Below are positions 44,108 through 52,990 of a DNA stretch of 64,000 nucleotides, in pieces; position 1 is the stretch's first letter; each line of letters begins with the position of its first letter. The stretch comes from Modicisalibacter radicis (GTDB lineage Bacteria; Pseudomonadota; Gammaproteobacteria; Pseudomonadales; Halomonadaceae), in the NCBI RefSeq assembly GCF_900961225.1, contig NZ_CAAHFN010000057.1, positions 1-64,000 on the forward strand. The letters are read 5' to 3'. Both the position numbers and the translations under genes were made by a program. The notes beneath the pieces are model-generated. The model was not told where the DNA came from. It worked only from the letters and a program-made list of their open reading frames with translations, and ran no database searches.

Positions 44108-45118
44108 ATGATCATCGACTGTCATGGTCACTACACCACCACGCCGCCCCAGGTCGGCGATTATCGCGAACGTCAGAAGGCGGCCGTGGCCAGCGACCCC
44201 GACCATGTCGGCGAGAAGGGCCGCCTCGACATCTCCGACGACGAGATCCGCGAGAGCATCGAGAACAACCAGTTGCGACTGCAGCGCGAGCGTGGCACCG
44301 ACCTGACCCTCTTCTCGCCGCGAGCCAGCTGGATGGGCCACCATATCGGCAACGCCCACACCAGCCAGTTCTGGACCGAGCATCAGAACGACCTGATCCG
44401 CCGGGTCTGCGACCTGTTCCCCGACAATTTCGCCCCGGTCGCGCAGCTGCCGCAATCGCCGGGTGCCGACCCCGCGCTGTGCGTGGCGGAGATCGAACGC
44501 ACCGTCGGCGGCATGGGCTTCATCGGCATCAACCTGAACCCCGACCCCAGCGGCGGCTTCTGGCAGGGCCCTTCGCTGGCCGATCGGGCGTTCTATCCGA
44601 TCTACGAGAAGATGGCCGAGTACGACATCCCGGCCATGATCCATGTCAGCGCCGCCTGCAACGACTGCTTCCACACCACCGGGTCCCACTATCTCGGCGC
44701 CGACACCACGGGCTTCCAGCAGCTGATGATGTCCGATGTGTTCAAGGACTTCCCGACGCTCAAGGTCATCATCCCGCACGGCGGCGGCGCCGTTCCCTAC
44801 CACTGGGGGCGCTTCCGCGGGCTGGCGCAGGACCAGGGGCTCGGCAGGCTCGAGGAGCGCGTGCTGAACAACGTCTTCTTCGACACCTGCGTCTACCACC
44901 AGCGCGGCATCGATCTGCTGCTGGACATCCTGCCCGTCGACAACATCCTGTTCGCCTCGGAAATGATCGGCGCCGTGCGCGGCATCGATCCGGAAACCGG
45001 GCACCCCTTCGATGACACCAAGCGCTACATCGACAACTACCCGAATCTCAGCCAGGCCGAGCGCGACAAGATCTTCGAGGGCAACGCGCGCCGGGTCTTC
45101 AGCCGGTTGAGTCTCTGA
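44108..45118 (+). CDS. ligJ: 4-Oxalomesaconate hydratase (LigJ-type amidohydrolase)
   Basis: A protein of 336 aa of amidohydrolase family 2. Metal motif HGHY at the N-terminus (IIDCHGHYTTTP), then FIGINLNPDPSGGFWQGPSLADRAFYPIYEKMAEYDIPAMIHVS, IPHGGGAVPYHWGRFRGL and a late LFASEMIGAVRGIDPETG. These match LigJ, the zinc-dependent hydratase forming 4-carboxy-4-hydroxy-2-oxoadipate, rather than the PIG-L-type GalB. GAGGGAG lies 7 nt before the ATG. Confidence 0.9.
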   Translation: MIIDCHGHYTTTPPQVGDYRERQKAAVASDPDHVGEKGRLDISDDEIRESIENNQLRLQRERGTDLTLFSPRASWMGHHIGNAHTSQFWTEHQNDLIRRVCDLFPDNFAPVAQLPQSPGADPALCVAEIERTVGGMGFIGINLNPDPSGGFWQGPSLADRAFYPIYEKMAEYDIPAMIHVSAACNDCFHTTGSHYLGADTTGFQQLMMSDVFKDFPTLKVIIPHGGGAVPYHWGRFRGLAQDQGLGRLEERVLNNVFFDTCVYHQRGIDLLLDILPVDNILFASEMIGAVRGIDPETGHPFDDTKRYIDNYPNLSQAERDKIFEGNARRVFSRLSL

Positions 45119-45136
45119 CGACCAAGGAGCCAGACC

Positions 45137-45814
45137 ATGAACGAACATCGTGTCGTGCAGCAGATCGAGCGCGCCGCTCCCGAGACGATTCGCGGGCTCG
45201 AGGCCTGCGGCGTGGCGACGATCCACGAGGCCCAGGGGCGCCGCGGCCTGCTTGCCGAATACCTGCGGCCCATCCAGCAGGATGCCTGCGTCGCGGGCTC
45301 GGCGCTGACCATCAGCGGGGCCGCCGGCGACAACTGGATGATGCACGTCGCCATCGAGCAGGCGCAGGCCGGCGACATGCTGGTCTTCGCGCCCACCTCG
45401 CCGTCGAACCACGGCTTCTTCGGCGACCTGCTGGCCACCTCCGCCCAGGCGCGCGGGGTCGTCGGGCTGGTCATCGACGGCGGCGTGCGCGATACCCGCG
45501 ACCTGCGCGGCATGCATTTCCCGGTCTGGGCGCGACATGTCTTCTCGCAGGGCACCATCAAGGAGACGCTGGGCTCGGTCAACGTGCCGATCGTCTGCGC
45601 CGACGCGCTGATCGACCCCGGCGATGTCATCGTCGCCGACGACGACGGAGTGGTCGTGGTGCGTCGCGAAGAGGCCGAGGAGGTACTGGCGCTGTCGAAG
45701 GCGCGGATGGAGCGCGAGGAGGCAAAGCGCGTGCGCCTGGCCAACGGCGAGCTGGGGCTGGACATCTACGACATGCGCGCGCGCCTGGCCGAGAAGGGCC
45801 TGAAGTACGAGTGA
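45137..45814 (+). CDS. ligK: 4-Carboxy-4-hydroxy-2-oxoadipate aldolase (LigK/RraA family)
   Basis: A protein of 225 aa with the RraA-like fold. Active-site blocks are [39 protein letters not shown], the [11 protein letters not shown] motif (divalent metal and pyruvate binding) and [29 protein letters not shown]. It cleaves CHA to pyruvate and oxaloacetate, completing the pathway. 18 nt after ligJ. Confidence 0.92.
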   Translation: MNEHRVVQQIERAAPETIRGLEACGVATIHEAQGRRGLLAEYLRPIQQDACVAGSALTISGAAGDNWMMHVAIEQAQAGDMLVFAPTSPSNHGFFGDLLATSAQARGVVGLVIDGGVRDTRDLRGMHFPVWARHVFSQGTIKETLGSVNVPIVCADALIDPGDVIVADDDGVVVVRREEAEEVLALSKARMEREEAKRVRLANGELGLDIYDMRARLAEKGLKYE

Positions 45815-45825
45815 CGCTCCATCGG

Positions 45826-45850
45826 CCGGGCCGGGCCGGGCCGGGCCGGG
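45826..45850. repeat. Short tandem repeat (CCGGG)x5
   Basis: Five perfect tandem copies of CCGGG lie between ligK and the dioxygenase gene. The tract could vary by slippage or fold into a GC-rich structure affecting distal gene expression. Confidence 0.85.
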
Positions 45851-45900
45851 ACCCCGTGGCAGTCAGTCGCTGCGCCACCAGATAACCTTGAGGACTTGTA

Positions 45901-46854
45901 ATGGAGCATTGCAACGATATTGCCCATCTGGCTCATGTCGAGATGCTGACGGACCGCTTCGAAGAGAGCCTGGATTTCTTCACCCGCGTTTATGGATTGA
46001 AGCTGTCCGGGCGGGACGATACCAGTGCCTATCTACGCGCCTGGGACGACTACGAATACGCCTCCCTGAAACTGACGCGGGCCGAAACCACCGGGGTCGG
46101 GCATATTGCCTATCGCGCCGCCTCGCCGGAGGCGCTGGAGCGCCGCGTCGAAGCGATCCAGGCCGCGGGCTACACGACCCTCGGCTGGATCGACGGCGAC
46201 CACAGCCATGGCCGGGCGTTCCGCTTCGAGGATCCGTTCGGGCATGTGTTCGAGATCTATTACGACACGGTGTGGTACGAGCCGCAGGAAGAGGCCGAGC
46301 GCGCCGCCCTGAAGAACACCGCCTCGGCCTTTACCGGTGCCGCGCCACGGCGACTGGACCACGTGAACCTGCTGGCCGAGGACGTGAGCGAATTCCGTCT
46401 GTTCATGGAAACCTGCCTTGGCAGCCGCGTGACGGAACTGATCCAGCTCGACAACGGCCGCATCGGCGGCTGCTGGTTCACGGTCAACAACAAGAGCTAC
46501 GACCTGGCCTGCACCGAGGAACATGGCAGGGGGGATGGGCGACTGCACCATGTCACCTACGCCACCGATCAGCGCGAGGATATCCTGCGTGCCGCCGATA
46601 TCTTCCTGCAGAACGGCGTGCATATCGAGACGGGTCCCCATAAGCACGCGATCCAGGGCACCTTCTTCCTGTACGTGTGGGAGCCCGCCGGCAACCGTGT
46701 GGAACTCGCCAACGCCGGCGCGCGCCTGATTCTCGCCCCGGATTGGGAGCCCATCGTCTGGACCGAAGCGGAACGCAAGAAGGGGCAGGCCTGGGGCATG
46801 AAAACCATCGAGACGTTCCACACCCACGGTACGCCGCCGATAGACGCAACCTGA
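45901..46854 (+). CDS. Type I (VOC) extradiol dioxygenase, homoprotocatechuate-2,3-dioxygenase-like
   Basis: A protein of 317 aa with two VOC modules. The iron ligands expected from HPCD align at H154 (LDHVN), H217 (LHHVTYA) and E268 (NRVELAN). Also conserved are the HPCD equivalents N156, W192, H249 and Y258. The HPCD acid-base residue His200 is Tyr here (KSYDLACT, Y200) and the substrate-carboxylate residue Arg243 is Thr244. The gene follows galD-ligJ-ligK on the same strand and would supply a ring-cleavage step, perhaps on gallate or another trihydroxylated acid. The substrate is inferred only. Confidence 0.85.
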   Translation: MEHCNDIAHLAHVEMLTDRFEESLDFFTRVYGLKLSGRDDTSAYLRAWDDYEYASLKLTRAETTGVGHIAYRAASPEALERRVEAIQAAGYTTLGWIDGDHSHGRAFRFEDPFGHVFEIYYDTVWYEPQEEAERAALKNTASAFTGAAPRRLDHVNLLAEDVSEFRLFMETCLGSRVTELIQLDNGRIGGCWFTVNNKSYDLACTEEHGRGDGRLHHVTYATDQREDILRAADIFLQNGVHIETGPHKHAIQGTFFLYVWEPAGNRVELANAGARLILAPDWEPIVWTEAERKKGQAWGMKTIETFHTHGTPPIDAT

Positions 46855-46890
46855 CCGCTCCGGGCGAGCGAGGCGAGCCTTGTCTCGCCG

Positions 46891-47508
46891 TTACGGCTCG
46901 TAGCGGCTGACCTCCAGCCCCGAGCCCACCGGCAGCAGCACGCTGGTCATCCCCGGGGTGGCGCGGACGGCGGCGGCATATTCCGCCTGGCCGCCGCTGC
47001 CCCCGCCTCGGATCATGTTGTCGGCCACCAGGATGGCCCCCGGTGCGAGCTTGTCGCGGAAGGCCTCGAAACTCGGCAGGTAGAGATCCTTCCAGTGGTC
47101 GACGAGCACGAAGTCGAACGGGCCGTCGAGAGACTCGAGCAGTTCCAGCGCATCGCCGACCCGCTAGTCGACCCACCGGGCCAGCCCTGCCTGCTCGGCC
47201 ATCTCTCTGGCCGACGCGGATTTCTCGGCTTCCAGCTCCAGCGTGGTCACCCGGCCGCCCGTGGCGCGGGCGGCGTCGGCGAGCCAGATCGTCGAGTAGC
47301 CCAGCGACGTGCCCAGTTCGAGGATGTGCGGTGCGTCGAGGCTGCCGGCCAGCAGGTTGATGAGCCGCCCGGTCGCCGGCCCCACCGCCATGTGCCGGTG
47401 CGGGCCGCCCTGACCCTGGCGTTCGGCCTCGATACGCTGGTGATACAGCGCGAGGGTCTGCCGCATGGCAGCGTCCATGTCGAGCCGGGGATCGTCGAAG
47501 TCAGTCAT
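46891..47508 (-). pseudogene. Class I O-methyltransferase gene interrupted by an in-frame amber codon
   Basis: Two segments lie in the same frame. 47508-47167 encodes the N-terminal half (HILELGTSLGYSTIWLADAARATGGRVTTLELE, SAM motif I) and 47163-46891 the C-terminal half (DGPFDFVLVDHWKDLYLPSFEAF, acidic motif). They are separated only by TAG at 47164-47166, between RWVD and RVGDALELL. All else is family-like at about 205 residues. Either a recent nonsense mutation, a sequencing error or suppressed amber. Downstream-facing relation to the dioxygenase gene is convergent. Confidence 0.85.
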
Positions 47509-47705
47509 GGGTTCTCCTTGTACACGCTGCTCGCCTTACAGGGGCGGCCAGATAGGGGGACACAACGGGCCATGTTAATACAGGCCGGTTGGGCCTCGCT
47601 GCGCATGCACACTCTTTTCCAGGTTACACGTTTCCCCAGGTACACGATGCGCCTGCCGGGGCGGGGCGGAGGAAAGGCGCTCATGGCGGTTGTATTTCGT
47701 GTAAA

Positions 47706-47724
47706 GATAATTATTATTATTTGC
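47706..47724. promoter_or_regulatory. Fur box upstream of hmuT
   Basis: GATAATTATTATTATTTGC matches the 19-bp Fur consensus GATAATGATAATCATTATC at 14 positions and ends 26 nt before the hmuT ATG. Strong evidence for iron-dependent repression of the second heme ABC operon. Confidence 0.75.
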
Positions 47725-47750
47725 ATTAAATTCCTGCCACCGAGTCTTCG

Positions 47751-48668
47751 ATGCCACCGTACCCCGCTATCCGATCGCCTCGCTACCGCAAGGCAGCCTT
47801 CGTCTCATGCCCCCTGTTCGCACTGTTGCGGGCCGTGCCGAGGACGTTTCTGGCGATCATGCTTTCGCTGTGCATCGCGTCGGCCGCATCGGCCCAAGAA
47901 GCGCCACGCACGGTGGTGATCGGTGGCGATATCGGCGAAATCCTGGCGGCGTTGGACGCGACCGATTCACTGGTGGGGCGTGACGATACCGTGCTCTATC
48001 CACCTGAACTGGAAGCCCTGCCCAGTATCGGCTATCTGCGACGGCTGACCGCCGAAAGCGTGCTCTCGTTGCACCCGCAGCGATTGATCGTCAGCGCCGA
48101 TGCCGGACCGGAAGAAGTGCTGGCGCAATTGCGTGCCAGCGGCGTCTCGATGGTCACCATTCCTGCGGAGAAGCGCCTCGCTGCCATTCCGGACAAGGTG
48201 CGCGAGGTGGCAGCCGCGGTGGGAGCCGTGCAGCGCGGGGAAGCCCTCGCCGAATCGCTGGCCACGCAGATTCAGGCCCTGCGCGAGCTGCCGCCTCTCG
48301 CTCTGCATGGCATGTTCCTGCTCAGCCATTCCGGCATGACGCCCATGGCGGCCGGGCAGGAAACCGGGGGCGGGGGAATCATGCAGGCGGTGGGCATCGA
48401 CAACGCCTTTGCCTCGCTCAACGGGTATCGTCCCGTCGGCTCGGAAGCCCTGGTCGCGCACCAGCCCGAGGTCATCATCGCCACGACCCGTGGCGTGCAG
48501 GCGCTGGGCGGTGAAGAGGGCGTCTGGGCGCTGCCGGGGATGTCGCTGACACCGGCCGGCCGTCATCGACGCCTGCTGGTCTTCGATGACCTGGCGTTGC
48601 TGGGCTTCGGTCCGCGTACCCCCGAGACCTTGTTGAAACTCAGACGGGCATTGGAAACGCTGCAATGA
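47751..48668 (+). CDS. hmuT: Heme ABC transporter periplasmic binding protein HmuT
   Basis: A protein of 305 aa with a signal segment ending near ASAASAQ (residue 49); an internal ATG at 47859 would shorten the basic leader. HmuT blocks are TVVIGGDIGEILAALDATDSLVGRDDTVLYPPELEALPSIGYLRRLTAESVLSLHPQRLI, GVSMVTIPAEKRLAAIPDKVREVAAAVG and GVQALGGEEGVWALPGMSLTPAGRHRRLLVFDDLALLGFGPR. It delivers heme to HmuUV. Overlaps hmuU by 4 bp; a heme receptor is convergent downstream. Confidence 0.93.
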   Translation: MPPYPAIRSPRYRKAAFVSCPLFALLRAVPRTFLAIMLSLCIASAASAQEAPRTVVIGGDIGEILAALDATDSLVGRDDTVLYPPELEALPSIGYLRRLTAESVLSLHPQRLIVSADAGPEEVLAQLRASGVSMVTIPAEKRLAAIPDKVREVAAAVGAVQRGEALAESLATQIQALRELPPLALHGMFLLSHSGMTPMAAGQETGGGGIMQAVGIDNAFASLNGYRPVGSEALVAHQPEVIIATTRGVQALGGEEGVWALPGMSLTPAGRHRRLLVFDDLALLGFGPRTPETLLKLRRALETLQ

Positions 48669-49705
48669 GCGAGTCGGCCATCGTGACCGATCCGGGCGGG
48701 CCGCCTGATGCCGCCCGCCACCGGCATCGTGTGCTATGCAGTTTCGTCCTGCTGCTGCTGGCGGCACTCGGCGTGGCGGCGTTCAGCGGCTCGGTGGGGC
48801 TCTCGCCAAGTCTATTGCTCGGTGAACTGCCCTCGACGATGGATGGTTACGTGTGGTGGCAGCTTCGTCTGCCCCGGTTGCTTGCCGCCGTGCTGATCGG
48901 CGCCATTCTGGCGGCCAGCGGTACGGCGATGCAGGGCCTGTTTCGCAATCCGCTCGCCGACCCCACCTTGCTGGGGATCGCCAGCGGCGCGGGCCTGGCG
49001 GTGTCGGCGTGGATCGTGCTGCTCGGTGGCGCAGGCAGCGCCTGGGGGTTGTACGGGCAGTTCGTGGCGGGCTTTCTCGGTGCGCTGGGAATTACCGTGC
49101 TGGTCTTTGCCCTGGGGCGGCGGGCCCAGGGCGGAGGCACGCTGACGGCACTATTGCTGACCGGGCTGGTGCTCAACACGCTGGCCAGCGCCGCCGGCGG
49201 GCTGCTGGCGTTCATCGCCAATGACGAACAGTTGCGTCAGCTCAGCCTGTGGGGCATGGGGACGCTGGCGCATTCGCTGTGGCCGGGGGTGGTTGCCGCG
49301 CTGCTGGTCATTCCGCCGACGTTGATCCTGCTGCTGCGCAGCTCGCATGGGCTGGACCTGCTGCAGCTGGGCGAATTCACGGCCTTCGGTGCCGGGCTGG
49401 ATACGGCTCGCCTGCGTCGCGGCGTGATCGTTGCCACGGCGCTCGGCGTCGGCCTGAGCGTCGCGCTGGCCGGCATCATCGGCTTCCTCGGCCTGTTGGT
49501 GCCGCACACATTGCGGCTGTGGCTGGGCCCGGGCCACCGGTTGTTGATGCCGGCCTCGATGCTGGGCGGCGCGCTGCTGCTGGTGGTTACCGACACCCTG
49601 GCCAGGACCCTGGCGAGCCCCGCCGAACTTCCGGTGGGTCTGCTGACCAGCCTGGTCGGCGGAACCTACTTCCTGTGGCTGCTGCTACGTCGCCAGATTC
49701 ACTAA
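48665..49705 (+). CDS. hmuU: Heme ABC transporter permease HmuU
   Basis: A protein of 346 aa with about ten membrane segments. BtuC/FecCD signatures: WWQLRLPRLLAAVLIGAILAASGTAMQGLFRNPLADPTLLGIASGAGLAVS, IIGFLGLLVPHTLRLWLGPGHRLLMPASMLGGALLLVVTDTLART and SPAELPVGLLTSLVGGTYFLWLLLR. ATGA coupling to hmuT; hmuV follows after 9 nt. Confidence 0.94.
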   Translation: MSESAIVTDPGGPPDAARHRHRVLCSFVLLLLAALGVAAFSGSVGLSPSLLLGELPSTMDGYVWWQLRLPRLLAAVLIGAILAASGTAMQGLFRNPLADPTLLGIASGAGLAVSAWIVLLGGAGSAWGLYGQFVAGFLGALGITVLVFALGRRAQGGGTLTALLLTGLVLNTLASAAGGLLAFIANDEQLRQLSLWGMGTLAHSLWPGVVAALLVIPPTLILLLRSSHGLDLLQLGEFTAFGAGLDTARLRRGVIVATALGVGLSVALAGIIGFLGLLVPHTLRLWLGPGHRLLMPASMLGGALLLVVTDTLARTLASPAELPVGLLTSLVGGTYFLWLLLRRQIH

Positions 49706-49714
49706 GGAACCGGC

Positions 49715-50482
49715 ATGCTGCGATTGAAAGAAGCGGGGCTGACCTCGACGCCTGCGCTGAGGCCGATCAGCGATCGCATCGTCCCTGGCGAAATGCTGGC
49801 GATCGTCGGACCCAACGGCGCCGGCAAGAGCACGCTCCTGGCGATGCTGGCCGGCCTGCGCCAGGCCGAGCGGGGGCGCGTCGAACTGGATGGCCGGGTA
49901 CTCGACGAATGGTCGCCCAGCGAACTGGCGACCCGGCGAGCCATCGTCGCTCAGCAGGAATTGCCAAGCTTTGCCTGGAAAGTGCGTGACCTGGTGGCGC
50001 TCGGCGGCGAGCCGTCCCCTCGCCGCCTGGCCGGCACCCTCGAAGCGATGCAGTTGACCTCGTTGGCCTCGCGCGTGGTCACGCGGCTTTCGGGAGGCGA
50101 GGCGCAGCGCGTCATGATCGCCCGTGCCCTGTGCCAGCTGGCGGCGAGCAGCGAAGACAGCGAATGGCCGCGTTCGGGCGGCATGCTCCTGCTCGACGAG
50201 CCCACCAGTGCGCTCGATATCGGCCATCAGCAGCGCCTGATGCGACTGCTGCTGCGTTGCGCGCATCAGGACGGGCTGGCCATCGTGTGCGTCCTGCACG
50301 ATCTCAATCTGGCGGCGCGCTATGCCGATCGCGTCTGGTTGCTGCAGGCGGGGGAGCGCGTCGCGCATGGCCGTGCCGAGGAGGTCCTCACGACAGAGAC
50401 GATCACCCGGATCTTCGGTGCCGAACTCACCACGCTGAGTTTCTCCGACGGCCGCGGCCAGGCGCTGCTGCTCGAGCGTTGA
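49715..50482 (+). CDS. hmuV: Heme ABC transporter ATPase HmuV
   Basis: A protein of 255 aa with Walker A GPNGAGKST, ABC signature LSGGEAQRVMIARALCQL, Walker B MLLLDEPTSALDIGHQQRLMRLL and H-loop VLHDLNLAARYADRVWLL. The insertion AASSEDSEWPRSGGM before Walker B is typical of HmuV proteins. Last gene of the operon, which ends before two hairpins at 50633-50703. Confidence 0.94.
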   Translation: MLRLKEAGLTSTPALRPISDRIVPGEMLAIVGPNGAGKSTLLAMLAGLRQAERGRVELDGRVLDEWSPSELATRRAIVAQQELPSFAWKVRDLVALGGEPSPRRLAGTLEAMQLTSLASRVVTRLSGGEAQRVMIARALCQLAASSEDSEWPRSGGMLLLDEPTSALDIGHQQRLMRLLLRCAHQDGLAIVCVLHDLNLAARYADRVWLLQAGERVAHGRAEEVLTTETITRIFGAELTTLSFSDGRGQALLLER

Positions 50483-50632
50483 TACGGCCACCGCGACAGC
50501 CTGTGGCAACCCAAGGTCCTTCGCGGATCGGCGTGAAACGTCAAGGCCCCGCCATCGCGAATAAATTCGCCCCCACAAGGACAAGCTAACCGGCAGGGGC
50601 TGTGGGAGGGAGCGTGTTCCCGATGATCCGTG

Positions 50633-50655
50633 CCGCATTTTCCGGCAAAATGCGG
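50633..50655. terminator. Stem-loop between hmuV and the heme receptor (first)
   Basis: Perfect 9-bp inverted repeat CCGCATTTT/AAAATGCGG with a 5-nt loop and flanking A/T tracts in the stem, ahead of the larger terminator at 50666. Probably assists termination of the plus-strand hmuTUV transcript. Confidence 0.55.
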
Positions 50656-50665
50656 TGAACCAAAT

Positions 50666-50703
50666 AAAACAACGGCACCCATAGCGATGGGTGCCGTTGT
50701 TTT
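50666..50703. terminator. Bidirectional Rho-independent terminator between convergent hmuTUV and heme receptor
   Basis: A perfect 17-bp inverted repeat (50666-50682 with 50687-50703) with an AGCG tetraloop; arms begin with AAAAC and end with TTTT, so it functions as an intrinsic terminator on both strands. Confidence 0.9.
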
Positions 50704-50733
50704 GCATATTGCCCAGGCTATCGCTTCAAGAAT

Positions 50734-52947
50734 TCAGAATACGTATTCCGCACTGACCCCGAAGTTGCGTCCTGGCTGTGTATAACGCTCGTCCCCGGCA
50801 TAGCCTGCCGAGATGCCTCTGACGTCGTCCCACACCCAATATTTCTTGTCCAGCACGTTGAAGACGCCGCCACGCAGTGTCAGGTGGCTACCCAGGCTCA
50901 CGTGTCCGGTCAGGTCGTAGAGCTGGTAGGCGGCGGGCGCGTAGTTGTCGTCCGCATCGTGGTCGCTGACATGGTTGACGAACGTGCCCGCGAGTTCGCT
51001 GCCCCATTGCTGGCCGGGGGCCCGGTAGCCGAGGGCAACGACGACCTGAATGGGCGGGATGGATTCTATCGCGCCGCCATCCTCCAGGTTCTTGCCCTCG
51101 ATATAGGCCGCCGCCGTGCGGGCATACCAGCCATCGCTGACGCCGATGGCCTGGTGCAGGTCCAGGCGGCCCTTGAATTCGGCGCCCCGGATGATGGCGC
51201 GATCGATGTTCTTGGTGCTGTATTCCCCGGCGGGGTAGTTCGCGGGGTCGATGCTCACCGAGACCGAACTCTCGATGAAGTCACGGTAGTCGGTGTAGAA
51301 GCCCGTGAGCTCGGCGCTGCCGAGAGTGCCCTGCTGGCGTATGCCGAACTCCACGAAGCGGCTGTGCTCGTCGTCGAGGTCGGGGTTGGCGACGATACGA
51401 TAGCCTCTGCCCGCGTTGTAGTCGTAGTAAAGCTCTTCATAGGAAGGCGCGCGGAAGCCGAAGCCGGTCTTGCCGAATAGCTCGGTGCTCGGGGCGATGT
51501 TCCAGGTCCCGCCGAGCTGGCCGGTCAGTGCCTGGCCGTTGGCGCCCTCGTAGGATTGCGCGGTAAGGCCATCGTTGTCGAGGTCGTACTCGTAATGGTC
51601 GAATCGCAGCGCGGGGGTCAGGCTGCCGCGCTCGTCTGCCAGCGACAAGCGGTCCTGGAGATAGAGCCCGACGCGCGTCGCGGTACCCGGTGGCGAAAAG
51701 CGCGACTTGTCCACCGTGTCGGCATCCAGGTTGTAGTCTTCGCTGAGGCTCTGGTACTCATCGCGTTTCAGGGTCAGCCCGTAGGCCAGCTGCTGGGGGA
51801 TCACGGCATCGATCTGCTTGCTGAAGTCCGTCTTGAGCTGCCAGGTGGTCTGGTCGAAATCGCGATCGACCAGGCGATTGTAGCCGTTGTAGACCATCGA
51901 GCTGTCGTTGACCGTCTCGGTGCGTTGCCAGTCGATCTGCCAGTGGAAAGCGTCGAACAAGGGACTCTGGTATTCGGCGTCCTGATAGATACCCAGCCGA
52001 TAGCGCGTCAGCGAGTCGTCGGCGTAATAGTCGCCATGGCGGGCATCTTCCAGGGAATAGAGATGAAGGTCGGACGTCGATCGGTACTTTTGTGCCACCA
52101 GCCCGATCTTCCCGTTGTCGTTGAGCTTCTGGAGTTTCAGCAGCACATCGTAGTTGTCCACCTCGCCGGGATCGGGTGTGGTGCGCCCATCGCCGCTGGT
52201 CCGGTCGTTTTCACCGCTGCCGATGTGGTTCTCGGTCGCGTCGCCATTGCGATTGGTGGCGACCAGCAGGGACTCATAATCGCCCCGGCGTGCGGCCAGC
52301 GTGACGCTTTCGAAGACGCCATCGCTGTCGCTGCGATAGCCTCCCTGAACGCTGGCATGGGTGTCGTCGCCGCTCGGGTCGAGGAAGTCCTGCGGCGAGT
52401 GCAGTCGCAAGGAAACCGAACCAAAGCCCGACCCCCGCTGGGCATTGCCGCCCTTGACCACCGATACACCGGAAAGCGAGGCGATATCGGTGCTCAGGCG
52501 CCCGGTGTCGAGATAACTCGAGGTCGGGCCGTAACTTTCGGCCATCTCGACGCCATCGAGCTGGATCGAGACCCGGTTGTCGTCGAGCCCGCGGACATTG
52601 AAACCGGCGAGGCCGAAACGCCCATGGTCGGTCGTCAGTATGCTGGGATCGTAGCGAAAGAGGTCGGCAGCGGAATAGGCCACCGTGTTTTCCAGGCGTT
52701 GAGCATCGACCACGCTGACCGAGCCCTCTTCCCTGGCGGTCCGCTCGGTGGCGGCGACCGGCCGCTCGGCAGTCACCTGGACGCTGGGTAAATCGAGCGC
52801 GGCGTCCTTGCCATCACCGCTCCCGGAGGCAGGTGAGGTTGAGTTGTCGTCGGCCTGTGCCGAAGAAAAGGCGAGGAGGACGGCGGTGGTCAATGGAAGG
52901 AGGGCGTAGCCGGAAAGCCTGACAGGGTGCGATCTGTGTGGGTGCAT
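50734..52947 (-). CDS. hmuR: TonB-dependent heme/hemoglobin receptor
   Basis: A protein of 737 aa. Signal peptide ends near FSSAQA. The plug contains AATERTAREEGSVSVVDAQRLENTVAYSAADLFRYDPSILTTDHGRFGLAGFNVRGLDDNRVSIQLDGVEM. The barrel carries the two heme-receptor motifs FRAP (FRAPSYEELYYDYN, near residue 496) and NPDL (VANPDLDDEHSRFVEFGI, near 520), and ends in EYVF with a terminal Phe. It should extract heme at the cell surface and feed HmuT. Convergent to hmuTUV with its own Fur box. Confidence 0.94.
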   Translation of the reverse strand: MHPHRSHPVRLSGYALLPLTTAVLLAFSSAQADDNSTSPASGSGDGKDAALDLPSVQVTAERPVAATERTAREEGSVSVVDAQRLENTVAYSAADLFRYDPSILTTDHGRFGLAGFNVRGLDDNRVSIQLDGVEMAESYGPTSSYLDTGRLSTDIASLSGVSVVKGGNAQRGSGFGSVSLRLHSPQDFLDPSGDDTHASVQGGYRSDSDGVFESVTLAARRGDYESLLVATNRNGDATENHIGSGENDRTSGDGRTTPDPGEVDNYDVLLKLQKLNDNGKIGLVAQKYRSTSDLHLYSLEDARHGDYYADDSLTRYRLGIYQDAEYQSPLFDAFHWQIDWQRTETVNDSSMVYNGYNRLVDRDFDQTTWQLKTDFSKQIDAVIPQQLAYGLTLKRDEYQSLSEDYNLDADTVDKSRFSPPGTATRVGLYLQDRLSLADERGSLTPALRFDHYEYDLDNDGLTAQSYEGANGQALTGQLGGTWNIAPSTELFGKTGFGFRAPSYEELYYDYNAGRGYRIVANPDLDDEHSRFVEFGIRQQGTLGSAELTGFYTDYRDFIESSVSVSIDPANYPAGEYSTKNIDRAIIRGAEFKGRLDLHQAIGVSDGWYARTAAAYIEGKNLEDGGAIESIPPIQVVVALGYRAPGQQWGSELAGTFVNHVSDHDADDNYAPAAYQLYDLTGHVSLGSHLTLRGGVFNVLDKKYWVWDDVRGISAGYAGDERYTQPGRNFGVSAEYVF

Positions 52948-52990
52948 TCTTTTGTCGCTTAGAAGTTGGTGATTAGTGTTAGCACAAGCT

